From the NCBI GenBank assembly GCA_001664505.1, contig CP011806.1:782021-846020 (forward strand): 64,000 nt of DNA. The letters run 5' to 3'. The notes below the pieces were generated by a model. It was not told where the DNA came from. It did no database searches and saw only the letters and a program-made list of their open reading frames with translations. Position 1 is the first letter of the stretch. Each line of letters begins with the position of its first letter. Position numbers and translations under genes: made by a program. Origin of the DNA: Acidobacteria bacterium Mor1. Its GTDB lineage: Bacteria > Acidobacteriota > Polarisedimenticolia > Polarisedimenticolales > Polarisedimenticolaceae. Positions 55,165 through 63,670 of this stretch are shown piece by piece.

Positions 55165-55697
55165 CAGAAGCCCTCGAAGATCGACGTGATCAAGGCCAAC
55201 GCCGCACCCCGGCCGATGTCGTCGAGCGCCTGGCCGGTCTGGTCGAAGAACTCCTGCTCTTCGTCGGAGACGTCGAACTGCTCGCGGAAGAGCAGCCCCG
55301 GCTGGCTCCACAGGATCTCGTCGTTGGTCAGGTCCCGCAGGGTCGCCTGGATCGTCACCACCGCCTCGACGCGGCTGGCGCGCCCTTCGTCGGTGAACTG
55401 CACCGGGTTGGTGCGGAACTCGGTGACCACCCCGGTCAGCAGCGCGTTGGCGTCCTCCTTGGCCGACACCAGCTTGAAGCGGCTGCGCTTGGCCAGCTCG
55501 GCGGCGACCTGCTCGGTCACACGCTGCTCTATCTCCGGCTGTTGGGTGCGGTTCTCGAAGGGGTCGACGGCAATCGCCGAGATGTAGTCGGGGATCCCCT
55601 CGATCTTCGTTCCCTGCAGGGCGTAGCCGCAGCCGGCGCACAGCAGCCCGGTGAGGGCCAGCGCGACCAGCGGCAGGCGGCGCCCCGGCCGGATCAT
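55164..55697 (-). CDS. lptE: LptE, LPS-assembly lipoprotein
   Basis: 177 aa. The lipoprotein signal has lipobox LLCAG-C followed by GYALQG, the typical LptE N-terminus (CGYxLxG). An alpha/beta fold follows with FENRTQQPEIEQRVTEQVAAEL and an EAVVTIQATLRDL strand. It plugs the LptD barrel that inserts LPS into the outer membrane; LptD is not in the window. Located between leuS and holA, overlapping both, as in E. coli. Confidence 0.9.
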   Translation of the reverse strand: MIRPGRRLPLVALALTGLLCAGCGYALQGTKIEGIPDYISAIAVDPFENRTQQPEIEQRVTEQVAAELAKRSRFKLVSAKEDANALLTGVVTEFRTNPVQFTDEGRASRVEAVVTIQATLRDLTNDEILWSQPGLLFREQFDVSDEEQEFFDQTGQALDDIGRGAALALITSIFEGF

Positions 55698-58189
55698 CCG
55701 ACCACCAGGTTGAGCAGCTTGTTCGGCACGAAGATCACCTTGCGCATGGTCTTGCCGTCGAGATGGGCCGCGACGTTCGATTCCGCCTGGGCTGCCGCGA
55801 GGGCACCGTCCTTGTCGATGTCCCGGGCGACGGTCACCCGGCCTCGCAGCTTGCCGTTGACCTGCACCACCAGGGTAATCTCATCCTCGACCAGAAGCTC
55901 GGGCCGGAACTCCGGCCAGGCCGCCGTGGCGACCAGCCCCTGGCCTCCGAGCTGCTCCCACAACTCCTCGGCGAAGTGAGGGGCAAAGGGAGACAACAGC
56001 TTGGCCAGCACCTCGAAGGCCTCGCGAAGCGCGAAGGCGGTGCCCGCATCGACGTCGTCCTGCTTCGCCGGCCCGGCCACGGTGTTGATCAACTCCATGA
56101 TCGCCGAGACCGCGGTATTGAAGTGCATGCGCGGGCCGAGATCGTCGGTCACCCGCTGAATGGTCTGGTGGGTCTTGCGCCGCAGGGCCGCCCCGCCGGA
56201 ACTCATGTCGGCGGGCACCGCCGAACCTTCCGCGGCCAGCTTGTCCCGACCCGCGCTGAAGGTGCGCCAGACGCGGCTGAGGAAACGGTAGCAGCCCTCG
56301 ACCCCCTCCTCGCTCCAGTCCAGGTCCCGCTCGGGGGGCGCGGCGAACAGCGAGAACAGACGGGTGGTGTCGGCGCCGTAGCGCTCGACCATGGCGTCGG
56401 GGTCGACGACGTTGCCCTTGGACTTGGACATCTTCGCGCCGTCCTTGATCACCATCCCCTGGGTGAACAGCCGGTCCACCGGCTCGCCCACCTCGACCAG
56501 GCCGAGATCACGCATGACCTTGGTCCAGAAGCGGGTGTAGATCAGGTGCATCGTGGCGTGTTCGATGCCCCCGATGTAGAGGTTGACCGGGAACCAGGGA
56601 TCCGCCGCCGAGCGGGCGAAAGGCTCCCCGTCGTTCTTCGGGTCGACGTAGCGGAAGTAGTACCAGGACGAATCGACGAAGGTGTCCATGGTGTCGGTCT
56701 CCCGCCGGGCAGGCTTGCCGCACCTGGGGCAGTCGACGTTGACGAAGGACTCGACCCGGGAGAGCGGCGAGCCGCCGTCACCGGACAGATCCACGTCCGC
56801 CGGGAGCACCACCGGGAGGTCGCTCTCGGGCACACCCACCGGCCCGCAATCGTCGCAGTGGATCACCGGAATCGGGGTGCCCCAATAACGCTGCCGCGAG
56901 ACCCCCCAATCCTTGATTCGATAGTTGACCGTGGCGTTGCCGAAGCCCTTTTCCTCGGCCTCGGCGGCCATCTTCTTGCGGGCCTCGGCGCTCTTCAGTC
57001 CATCCCACGGCCCCGAGTTTTCGACCACGCCGTAGTCCGGATAGGCCTCTTTCTGAGTCTCCCCATCCAGCGACTCACCGTCGACGGGACGGATCACCGG
57101 CCGAACCGGCAGGCCGTATTTGCGGGCGAAGGCGAAATCCCGTTCGTCGTGAGCCGGAACGCTCATGATCGCGCCGGTGCCGACGTCCATCAGCACGAAA
57201 TTGGCGACCCAGATCGGAACCTTCTCGCCGGAGAACGGCTGGATGGCGTAGCGGCCTGTGAACACGCCGAGCTTGTCGTCCGCCTCGGCGAAGCGGTCGG
57301 CCACGCTCTTGGCCTGCTGCTCGTCGACGAAGGCGGTAACCGCCGCCTCTGTATCGAGTCCCTTGACCAACTCCGCGACCCGCGGATGCTCCGGCGAGAG
57401 CGCCAGATAGGTCGCGCCGTAGATCGTGTCGATCCGCGTGGTGAAGACCTCGATCGGGTCCTCGTCTCCTTCCACACCGAACCAGACCCGGGCGCCGTCG
57501 CTACGTCCGATCCAGTGGCGCTGCATCGAGCGCACCCGGTCGGGCCATTGGTCCAGGCGATCGATCTCCTCGAGCAGCTCCTGGGCGTAGTCGGTGATCC
57601 GCAGGAACCACTGGTCGATCTCCCGCTTGACCACATCCGCGTCGCAGCGCCAGCACTTGCCCTCGACCACCTGCTCGTTGGCCAGGACGGTGGCGCAGTT
57701 CGGGCACCAGTTCAACAGCCGATTGGCCCGGTAGGCGACGCCCTTCTCGAGCATCTTGAGGAAGAACCACTGGTTCCAGCGGTAGTACTCCGGATCGCAG
57801 GTGGCGAACTCCCGGGACCAGTCGTAGCCCCACCCCAGGCGTTGCGCCTGGCCGCGCATGTCCCGGATGTTGCTGTGGGTCCAGCGTCCCGGGTCCTCGT
57901 TGTTCTTCATTGCCGCGTTCTCGGCGGGCAGGCCGAAGGCGTCCCAACCGAGCACGTGCATCACGTCGGCACCCTGCATGCGCTGGAACCGGGAGACGGC
58001 GTCGCCGATCGAGTAGTTGCGCACGTGCCCCATGTGCAGCCGACCACTGGGGTACGGCAGCATCTCCAGGCAGTAGAAACGAGGGCGCTCACCCGGCTCC
58101 GGGGTCGCGAAGGCGCCGGCCTCTTCCCAGCGGCGTTGCCACTTGGGCTCGATCGCCTTCGGATCGTAGTCGTGATTCGATTCGCTCAT
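55694..58189 (-). CDS. leuS: Leucyl-tRNA synthetase
   Basis: 831 aa. Class-I signatures: HIGH as HMGH in PSGRLHMGHVRNY, KMSKS in KMSKSKGNVVDPDAM. The large CP1 editing domain is intact (TRIDTIYGATYLALSPEHP). The C-terminal anticodon-binding and bacterial tail domains are present (LEVDEITLVVQVNGKLRG type). ATG 58189 is 17 bp after nusB, so it may be read from the upstream ribH promoter. Confidence 0.98.
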   Translation of the reverse strand: MSESNHDYDPKAIEPKWQRRWEEAGAFATPEPGERPRFYCLEMLPYPSGRLHMGHVRNYSIGDAVSRFQRMQGADVMHVLGWDAFGLPAENAAMKNNEDPGRWTHSNIRDMRGQAQRLGWGYDWSREFATCDPEYYRWNQWFFLKMLEKGVAYRANRLLNWCPNCATVLANEQVVEGKCWRCDADVVKREIDQWFLRITDYAQELLEEIDRLDQWPDRVRSMQRHWIGRSDGARVWFGVEGDEDPIEVFTTRIDTIYGATYLALSPEHPRVAELVKGLDTEAAVTAFVDEQQAKSVADRFAEADDKLGVFTGRYAIQPFSGEKVPIWVANFVLMDVGTGAIMSVPAHDERDFAFARKYGLPVRPVIRPVDGESLDGETQKEAYPDYGVVENSGPWDGLKSAEARKKMAAEAEEKGFGNATVNYRIKDWGVSRQRYWGTPIPVIHCDDCGPVGVPESDLPVVLPADVDLSGDGGSPLSRVESFVNVDCPRCGKPARRETDTMDTFVDSSWYYFRYVDPKNDGEPFARSAADPWFPVNLYIGGIEHATMHLIYTRFWTKVMRDLGLVEVGEPVDRLFTQGMVIKDGAKMSKSKGNVVDPDAMVERYGADTTRLFSLFAAPPERDLDWSEEGVEGCYRFLSRVWRTFSAGRDKLAAEGSAVPADMSSGGAALRRKTHQTIQRVTDDLGPRMHFNTAVSAIMELINTVAGPAKQDDVDAGTAFALREAFEVLAKLLSPFAPHFAEELWEQLGGQGLVATAAWPEFRPELLVEDEITLVVQVNGKLRGRVTVARDIDKDGALAAAQAESNVAAHLDGKTMRKVIFVPNKLLNLVVG

Positions 58190-58206
58190 CGGCTGACTCC
58201 CGGCGA

Positions 58207-58680
58207 CTAGTCCTCGCCGTTCCCCGCGGCCTCGTCGGCCGCATCCCCTGCCGCCGCGGTGCGGGTCCGCTCCTTGGGACGCAACTCGCGGCGCATGTTG
58301 TCCAGCAACCCGTTGACGAAGCTGCCGGACTGCTCGCTGCCGAACTTCTTGGCAACCTCGATCGCCTCGTCGAGGATCACCGCCGCCGGCGTGTAGGGCT
58401 GGTGCAGCAGCTCGTAGACGGCGAGCCGCAACACGTTGCGATCCACCGTCGACATCCGCTCCAACTTCCAGTTACGGGCGGAGCCGACGATGCGCTCGTC
58501 GAGCTCGGCACGGTGCTCGTGGACGCCTCGCACCAGGTCCTCGGCGAAGTTGCGCTGCTCGTCGAAGCGCTCCTGGTCATCCCAGAAATAGGTGAACACC
58601 TCGTCGGGGGACGAGCCGATCAGGTCGATCTGGAACAACATCTGGAGCGCGAATTCGCGGCCTCGCCTGCGCTGCCCCAA
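58207..58680 (-). CDS. nusB: Transcription antitermination factor NusB
   Basis: 157 aa from TTG 58680, two bases after the ribH stop, so coupling is likely; no ATG or GTG fits. All-helical NusB core: RRRGREFALQMLFQIDL, WKLERMSTVDRNVLRLAVYELLH, and AAVILDEAIEVAKKFGSEQSGSFVNGLLD. It acts with NusE/S10 at boxA of rRNA operons. A ~25-residue basic/acidic tail is extra. The ribH-nusB pairing is near-universal in proteobacteria. Confidence 0.94.
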   Translation of the reverse strand: MGQRRRGREFALQMLFQIDLIGSSPDEVFTYFWDDQERFDEQRNFAEDLVRGVHEHRAELDERIVGSARNWKLERMSTVDRNVLRLAVYELLHQPYTPAAVILDEAIEVAKKFGSEQSGSFVNGLLDNMRRELRPKERTRTAAAGDAADEAAGNGED

Positions 58681-58682
58681 GG

Positions 58683-59153
58683 TCAGGACTCGATCTGGCG
58701 GTGTACGCTCACCATCTCGATGGCGGCCAGGGCCGCTTCCCATCCCTTGTTGCCCAGCTTGCCGCCGGCGCGGTCGGCCGCCTGGTCCACCGTGTCGGTG
58801 GTCAGCACGCCGAAGATCACCGGGAGGCCGGAGTCGTAGGCCACCTGGCCGAGCCCCTTGGCCACCTGGGACGCGAGCACGTCGAAGTGGGGGGTCTCGC
58901 CGCGAATCAGGGTGCCCAGGGCGACGACCGCGTCGAAACGGCCGGTATCGGCCAGTTTCTTGGCGGTCACCGGTAGTTCCCAGGAGCCGGGTACCCGTAC
59001 GACCGTGCGGTCGGCGGCGTCGCCGCCGTGCCGGTCGAGGCAATCCTCGGCACCGGCGAGCAGCCGGCCGGAGACCACTTCATTGAACCGGGAAACCACC
59101 AGAGCGATACGGATACCGCCGGCGTCCAGCTTTCCTTCCAAGACGCGGGTCAC
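58683..59153 (-). CDS. ribH: 6,7-Dimethyl-8-ribityllumazine synthase
   Basis: 156 aa from GTG 59153 with AAGGAG upstream. Lumazine-synthase motifs: VSRFNEVVSGRLLAGA, VPGSWELPVTAKKLA, ALGTLIRGETPHFD (catalytic His), and PVIFGVLTTDTVDQAADRAG with GNKGWEAALAAIEM. It condenses the ribityl-uracil with butanone phosphate, the penultimate riboflavin step, as a 60-mer or pentamer. Own promoter of TTGACC-17-TATACT type. Confidence 0.97.
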   Translation of the reverse strand: MTRVLEGKLDAGGIRIALVVSRFNEVVSGRLLAGAEDCLDRHGGDAADRTVVRVPGSWELPVTAKKLADTGRFDAVVALGTLIRGETPHFDVLASQVAKGLGQVAYDSGLPVIFGVLTTDTVDQAADRAGGKLGNKGWEAALAAIEMVSVHRQIES

Positions 59154-59179
59154 AGGAGCTCCTTCTTCGGAATGGCGGA

Positions 59180-59208
59180 AGTATAGAAACGCCCCCGGAA
59201 GGGGTCAA
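59180..59208 (-). promoter_or_regulatory. ribH-nusB promoter
   Basis: On the - strand: TTGACC (59208-59203), 17 bp, TATACT (59185-59180). The best -10 in the window. It may read through into leuS-lptE-holA-guaA. Confidence 0.85.
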
Positions 59209-59232
59209 GGAAGCCCTCGGAACCGCCCCCGG

Positions 59233-60102
59233 CTACCGGTCCAGGTAGCGCCCGAGAATCGCCTTCAGCCGGCGCCTGGGCTCCTCCCCGATCGCCTCTA
59301 CCGGCGTAATCAGGGCGGTGGCCAGGGCATCGGCGCTGTCACAGTCGAATTCGGTGGGGAAACCCTCGACGACCGCCGAGAGCACCCGGATCGCCATCTC
59401 GCTGTTGGCCTTGAGGTTCTCGAGGACGCTGTCGACGGTCACGTCCCCCTCCTCCTCGTGCCAACAGTCGTAGTCGGTGACCAGGGCCATGGTCGCGTAG
59501 CGAATCTCCGCCTCCCGGGCGAGCCTGGCCTCGGGGATGTTGGTCATCCCGATCACGTCCACTCCGTAGTTCCGGTAGACCTCGGACTCGGCCCGGGTGG
59601 AAAACGCCGGCCCCTGGATGCAGACGTAGGTGCCACCGTCATGGGTGCGGGCCCCCGCCGCCTCGGCCGCCGCGCAAAGCGCCCGACGCAGCGCCGGGCA
59701 GACCGGATCGGCCATCGAGACATGGGCCGCGACCCCGTCGCCGAAGAAGGTCCCCTCACGGCCCTGGGTCCGGTCGATGAACTGGTCGGGAAAGACCAGA
59801 TCCCTGGGGTGGATATCCTCCTTCATCGAACCGACGGCGGAGGCGGAGAGGATGCTGTGGACGCCGAGCAGCTTGAGCGCGTAGATGTTGGCCCGGTAGT
59901 TGATCTCGTGGGGCAGCAGCGTGTGCCGCCGGCCGTGCCGCGCCAGGAACGCCAGCCTCCGCCCGTGGAGGGTCGCCAGCTGGATCGAATCCGACGGCGC
60001 CCCGAAGGGCGTATCGACCCGGACCTCCTCGACCTGCTCCAGCCCCGGCATGGCGTAGAGACCGGAACCGCCGACGATCGCGATCTCCGCCCGGGCGCTC
60101 AT
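59233..60102 (-). CDS. mtnP: S-methyl-5'-thioadenosine phosphorylase
   Basis: 289 aa. PNP/MTAP fold: IVGGSGLYAMPGLEQ, the phosphate loop RHGRRHTLLPHEINYRANIYALK, SAVGSMKEDI, PDQFIDRT, and the MTAP-type substrate pocket GMTNIPEARLAREAEIRYATMALVTDYDCWHE. Asp in TDYDCW marks 6-aminopurine specificity, hence MTA phosphorylase over guanosine/inosine PNP. It salvages the by-product of polyamine synthesis. Its start overlaps the stop of the DUF255 gene. Confidence 0.93.
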   Translation of the reverse strand: MSARAEIAIVGGSGLYAMPGLEQVEEVRVDTPFGAPSDSIQLATLHGRRLAFLARHGRRHTLLPHEINYRANIYALKLLGVHSILSASAVGSMKEDIHPRDLVFPDQFIDRTQGREGTFFGDGVAAHVSMADPVCPALRRALCAAAEAAGARTHDGGTYVCIQGPAFSTRAESEVYRNYGVDVIGMTNIPEARLAREAEIRYATMALVTDYDCWHEEEGDVTVDSVLENLKANSEMAIRVLSAVVEGFPTEFDCDSADALATALITPVEAIGEEPRRRLKAILGRYLDR

Positions 60103-61988
60103 GCTCCCTCCTTGCGCCCGGCCTCGGCCGCAAGCCGGGCGAGGGCCTCTGCCACTCCGCCGACCTGGTCCACCTCCACGCTGCGTCCGACGCGCCGGAG
60201 GGTCAGCTTGCCCGCACCCTCCCCTTCCGACCAGCGGAGCACCTGCCAGGGAACGGACGCGTTGAGCGCCGCCCGCGCCAGGGCACGCCCCTGTCCGGAG
60301 ACCTCGACCACCACCGGCTCGCGATTCAGCTCTTCCAGGGCGAGTCCGAGCTCGATGCCCTGGACCCGGAACGCGGCCACGTCACCCGACAGCGCCGTGA
60401 GGATCCGGGTCGCTCCGGAGCGCAGATCTTCGCCTCGGCCGAGGGCATGGAGCCGGATCAGGGCCCGGGCCAGCCGCACGTTGGCCCGCACCGGACGCCG
60501 GGGCTTGCCCAGGAGCCCCACCTCACCGAGACCGCGAATCCGATCGTGGAGCAGGTCCGAGGCATCGTCGGAAAGGTTGTTCAGCGCGAATCGGGCGATG
60601 TCCTCGGCGGCCTCCAGGTAACGCTTCTCGCCTGAGACCTGATAGGCGTCGACCAGCCCCAACGCGGTATCCGCCTGGGCAACCAGAAAGCGCATCGAGT
60701 CCTTCCGGGGCTCCAGGACATGCTGTACGCCGAGCGCAGGCTGGTAGGCCTGTCGCAGCACCTGATCGATCGCCTCGCGCCCGGCGGCGACCCAGGCATC
60801 CTTCTCGAGCAGCACCCCCGCTCGCATCAGCGCCGCACCGGCCAGGGCATTGGTTCCCGCGAGCGCGAGAGGCTCGATTCCCGGGGCCTCACCGTCTCCC
60901 CGCCAGTAGCCGCCTCCGTCGTCGCTGTTCAGATCGGCCCACTGGCCGATGGAGAAGGTGCCGTCGGGGCGTTTCAGCACGTCGAGCAGGAAGCCGGCGG
61001 TTCGTTCCAGGCTCAGGCTCATCCCGGGATCCGCCTCGGCTCTCAGGGCGAAAACCAGGTCGCGCATCAGATGAGAATTCGGTTCGAGCATCTTCTCGTG
61101 CTCGATGCTCTTCCACTCCGGGGCGCCGGCCATGCGATGGAAGCCCCCGTCACGCTCGTCGAACAGCGGCGAGGCGCACATCTTGCGCAGGCTCGAGCGG
61201 GCGTGAGGTTGCAACGCAGGCGCCAGACGCGAACTACGCAGCGCGGCATACTCGTAGAAGCCGGGCAGAACGAACTTCGGCGCGAGGCCGAAACCACCCC
61301 CCTGCTGGTCGGCGCTCCCGAGCAGCCAGCGCGTCAGGTTGTCCGACGCCTCCAGGCTCGGGCTACCTGCCGGAGGAGGGTCTCCCCCCTCCCGCTCGTA
61401 CCACTCCGCCGCGACCTCCCGCAGCAATCCGGCCCAGCGCCCCCAGTAGACCCCGGCCTCGCCCAGCAGGAACTCCATCTCGTCGACACCCACCGAACCG
61501 ATGACGATCGGCTCCGCGACACCGAGATCGTTGGCCTGGCTCAACATCGGCCGGCCGTCGGGCAGCAGCACCGCGATCACCGGTAGCCCGCCGGTCTGGT
61601 AGCGCTCCTTGACGTCGGGCCTGCGATCCGGATTGACGATCACGCTGACGAAGCCCTCGTTGGCCAGGGCTCGAATCCGCGGATCGGCCATGACCTCGTT
61701 CATCATCCGTTGGGATCCGTGGTTCCAGCGGACCGCCATCACGAACAGCACCGGACGGTTGAACAGGGCCGCGGTGTTGAACGCCGGCACGCCCCAGGGC
61801 AACCAGTAGGCCCGTTCTCGAAGTTGTTGCGGCGGCCACCCGTCGAAGGCCGCCTGGGAGGGGCGATCCAGCAGCCCCCCGGCCGGGTCGGGCAAGGGTG
61901 GGAGACGGTCCTGTTCAACCGCCTGTCCGAACACCGATCCGGAGCCTGCGATCGCAACGATGACTAGGAGCAAGAGGGTTCGCATCAT
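60099..61988 (-). CDS. Secreted DUF255 (YyaL/SPATA20-like) protein lacking the CxxC
   Basis: 629 aa with a signal peptide (MRTLLLLVIVAIAGSGSVFG). A thioredoxin-like domain (res ~65-165) is followed by a long (alpha/alpha)-barrel resembling N-acylglucosamine epimerase folds (~220-600: GGGFGLAPKFVLPGFYEYAAL, GGFHRMAGAPEWKSIEHEKMLEPNSHL). Relatives have a WCHVM-type catalytic Cys pair; here the matching segment reads AVRWNHGSQRMMNE with no cysteine, so redox activity is unlikely. It also differs from most relatives in being exported. Function unknown. Overlaps mtnP. Confidence 0.8.
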   Translation of the reverse strand: MMRTLLLLVIVAIAGSGSVFGQAVEQDRLPPLPDPAGGLLDRPSQAAFDGWPPQQLRERAYWLPWGVPAFNTAALFNRPVLFVMAVRWNHGSQRMMNEVMADPRIRALANEGFVSVIVNPDRRPDVKERYQTGGLPVIAVLLPDGRPMLSQANDLGVAEPIVIGSVGVDEMEFLLGEAGVYWGRWAGLLREVAAEWYEREGGDPPPAGSPSLEASDNLTRWLLGSADQQGGGFGLAPKFVLPGFYEYAALRSSRLAPALQPHARSSLRKMCASPLFDERDGGFHRMAGAPEWKSIEHEKMLEPNSHLMRDLVFALRAEADPGMSLSLERTAGFLLDVLKRPDGTFSIGQWADLNSDDGGGYWRGDGEAPGIEPLALAGTNALAGAALMRAGVLLEKDAWVAAGREAIDQVLRQAYQPALGVQHVLEPRKDSMRFLVAQADTALGLVDAYQVSGEKRYLEAAEDIARFALNNLSDDASDLLHDRIRGLGEVGLLGKPRRPVRANVRLARALIRLHALGRGEDLRSGATRILTALSGDVAAFRVQGIELGLALEELNREPVVVEVSGQGRALARAALNASVPWQVLRWSEGEGAGKLTLRRVGRSVEVDQVGGVAEALARLAAEAGRKEGA

Positions 61989-62062
61989 CTCGGGAGTTCC
62001 TCGCGAGGAGCCGCCGCGTGCCCACGAAACGCGGTAGAGCGTGCGTGACGAGGCGGCCTGGG

Positions 62063-62092
62063 ATTATCGACACCCGCTGCGAAGACTGTCAA
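62063..62092 (-). promoter_or_regulatory. Promoter for the DUF255-mtnP pair
   Basis: On the - strand: TTGACA (62092-62087), 18 bp, GATAAT (62068-62063). Leader about 68 nt to ATG 61988. Confidence 0.65.
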
Positions 62093-62193
62093 GGCGCCCC
62101 GGCTTTCCGGGTTCGTCGGGGTTTTCCGCTGTTGTTCCGCGGTTTTTCTGTCTGTTACGCATTGAATCTGGATGGGTCTCCCGTAGCTTCGCT

Positions 62194-63489
62194 ATGGACG
62201 TGCAGAAGTACACCCACAGAGAAGCCTCAAAGACACATATGCGTCACGAGAATCGGCGCATGTTCGCGGCCCTGGCCGCGGGCCTGGGAGCGGTCTGCCT
62301 CGGCTTCGCGGCTCACCACACCGGTCTGCTCGACGGCGCAGCCCACGCCGGCTTCCCTCCTTCGCTGGTGGTGCTTGCGGCGGCCCTGATGGCCATGGCC
62401 ACCGCCGTAGGGATCGCACACCTGCATCACACACGTCGAGAATTCCGGCGGGTCCGCCGGGGTCTCGTCGCCCGCAGTCGTCAACTGGCCTCCCTGCACG
62501 CCCTGGGTCAGGACCTTGCAGCCGCACGGGACCCGGAGGTTCTGGCCCGTCTGGCCGTCGACGCGGCCCGCAGCCTGACCGAGACCGACGCCGCCGGGTT
62601 GACCCTGGTCACCGAGCCATCGGGTGAGCTGGCGACCGCGGCCTCGGTCGGCGAGCCGGAGCGCGAGGCGGTCGAGTCGGTGGCCCGCTCGATCTTTGCC
62701 GGCCGAGCTCCCCGCGAGTTCCGTGGCCTCGCGGCCCCGTTCCGGGGCGCCCTGGCCGTACCGCTGTGGGTCGACCGGGAGATCACCGGGGTCCTCTCGG
62801 TCTGGTCGCGCCGCGCCGAGACCATCCGCTCCGGGCAGCTGGAGCTCCTCGGCACCGTGGCCCAGCAGGCGGCGGTCGCCCTCGAACGGGCGCGCCATTT
62901 CGAGGCGGCGAGCACCGACTCCCTGACCGGCCTCGCCCAACGAGAAGCCTTCTTCCAACAGGTCCACGCAGAGTTCGAGCGCGCCCGGCGCTACGGGGGC
63001 GACTTCGCTCTGCTGATGCTGGACATCGACCGATTCAAGTGCATCAACGACACCCACGGTCATCTGGCGGGAGACGCCTACCTGATGGAGGTCGGAAGCG
63101 TGGTCACCGCACGCCTGCGGGCCGCCGATGTTGCCTGCCGCTTCGGAGGTGACGAACTCGCCCTGCTGCTGCCCGAGACCGGCCGCAAGGGAGCGGCGCG
63201 CTTCGCCGAGCGGCTGCGCCGCGATCTGGCGGCGCTGCGGGTGCCCTACGCCGAGGCCGAGATCGGCTCCAGCGTGTCGATCGGCGTGGCGACTTATCGC
63301 TCGATTCGCCCGGAGGAGCTGGCGGACCTGCTCGGTGCCGCGGACGAGGCGCTCTACCGGGCCAAGAGCCGCGGGCGCAACGCGGTCGCCATGGCCGGGT
63401 CGCGATTCGCCGAACTGTCGGTGAGTACCGGGGAAGGCGCGGGCCGGGTGGCCGCGCAACCGGCCAAGAAGCTCTCTCGAGGGCATTGA
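62194..63489 (+). CDS. GAF-GGDEF diguanylate cyclase, membrane-anchored
   Basis: 431 aa from ATG 62194 (ATG 62239 is possible). Two TM helices in res ~20-75 (MFAALAAGLGAVCLGFAAHHTGLL and FPPSLVVLAAALMAMATAVGIAHL). A GAF domain (~95-240) is followed by GGDEF (~245-405). The active-site motif reads FGGDEL (GGDEF variant). RxxD in RAADVACRFGGDEL, five residues before, is a complete inhibitory I-site for c-di-GMP feedback. Signature DSLTGLAQREAFFQ opens the domain. It makes c-di-GMP in response to a ligand or redox cue sensed by GAF. Single gene, followed by a hairpin at 63504. Confidence 0.9.
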   Translation: MDVQKYTHREASKTHMRHENRRMFAALAAGLGAVCLGFAAHHTGLLDGAAHAGFPPSLVVLAAALMAMATAVGIAHLHHTRREFRRVRRGLVARSRQLASLHALGQDLAAARDPEVLARLAVDAARSLTETDAAGLTLVTEPSGELATAASVGEPEREAVESVARSIFAGRAPREFRGLAAPFRGALAVPLWVDREITGVLSVWSRRAETIRSGQLELLGTVAQQAAVALERARHFEAASTDSLTGLAQREAFFQQVHAEFERARRYGGDFALLMLDIDRFKCINDTHGHLAGDAYLMEVGSVVTARLRAADVACRFGGDELALLLPETGRKGAARFAERLRRDLAALRVPYAEAEIGSSVSIGVATYRSIRPEELADLLGAADEALYRAKSRGRNAVAMAGSRFAELSVSTGEGAGRVAAQPAKKLSRGH

Positions 63490-63503
63490 CCGGCGCCTGA
63501 ACA

Positions 63504-63539
63504 GAAGACGCCCCCGGAGCAGGAGGAGGGGCGTTCTTC
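63504..63539 (+). terminator. Hairpin after the GGDEF gene
   Basis: GAAGACGCCCC (63504-63514) pairs with GGGGCGTTCTTC (63528-63539), with one unpaired base and a 13-base loop. A short mixed CT run follows. Possibly a two-way terminator for the gene on the other strand. Confidence 0.55.
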
Positions 63540-63670
63540 TGGCTCCGGAGGCGTCGGAGGGGCCACTCATCCCCTCGCACTTAGTTAAACGTGCCGGAAG
63601 CCAAAAAGGTCACCATGAATTTCGCCCGCGCTGCATTTTGTCCGCGGTGAACTTTTACAGCCCTTTACAA

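Noticed and set aside
62125-62155. Terminator before the GGDEF gene
   Set aside because: Only a 4-bp CCGC/GCGG stem before the T-run; too weak to call.
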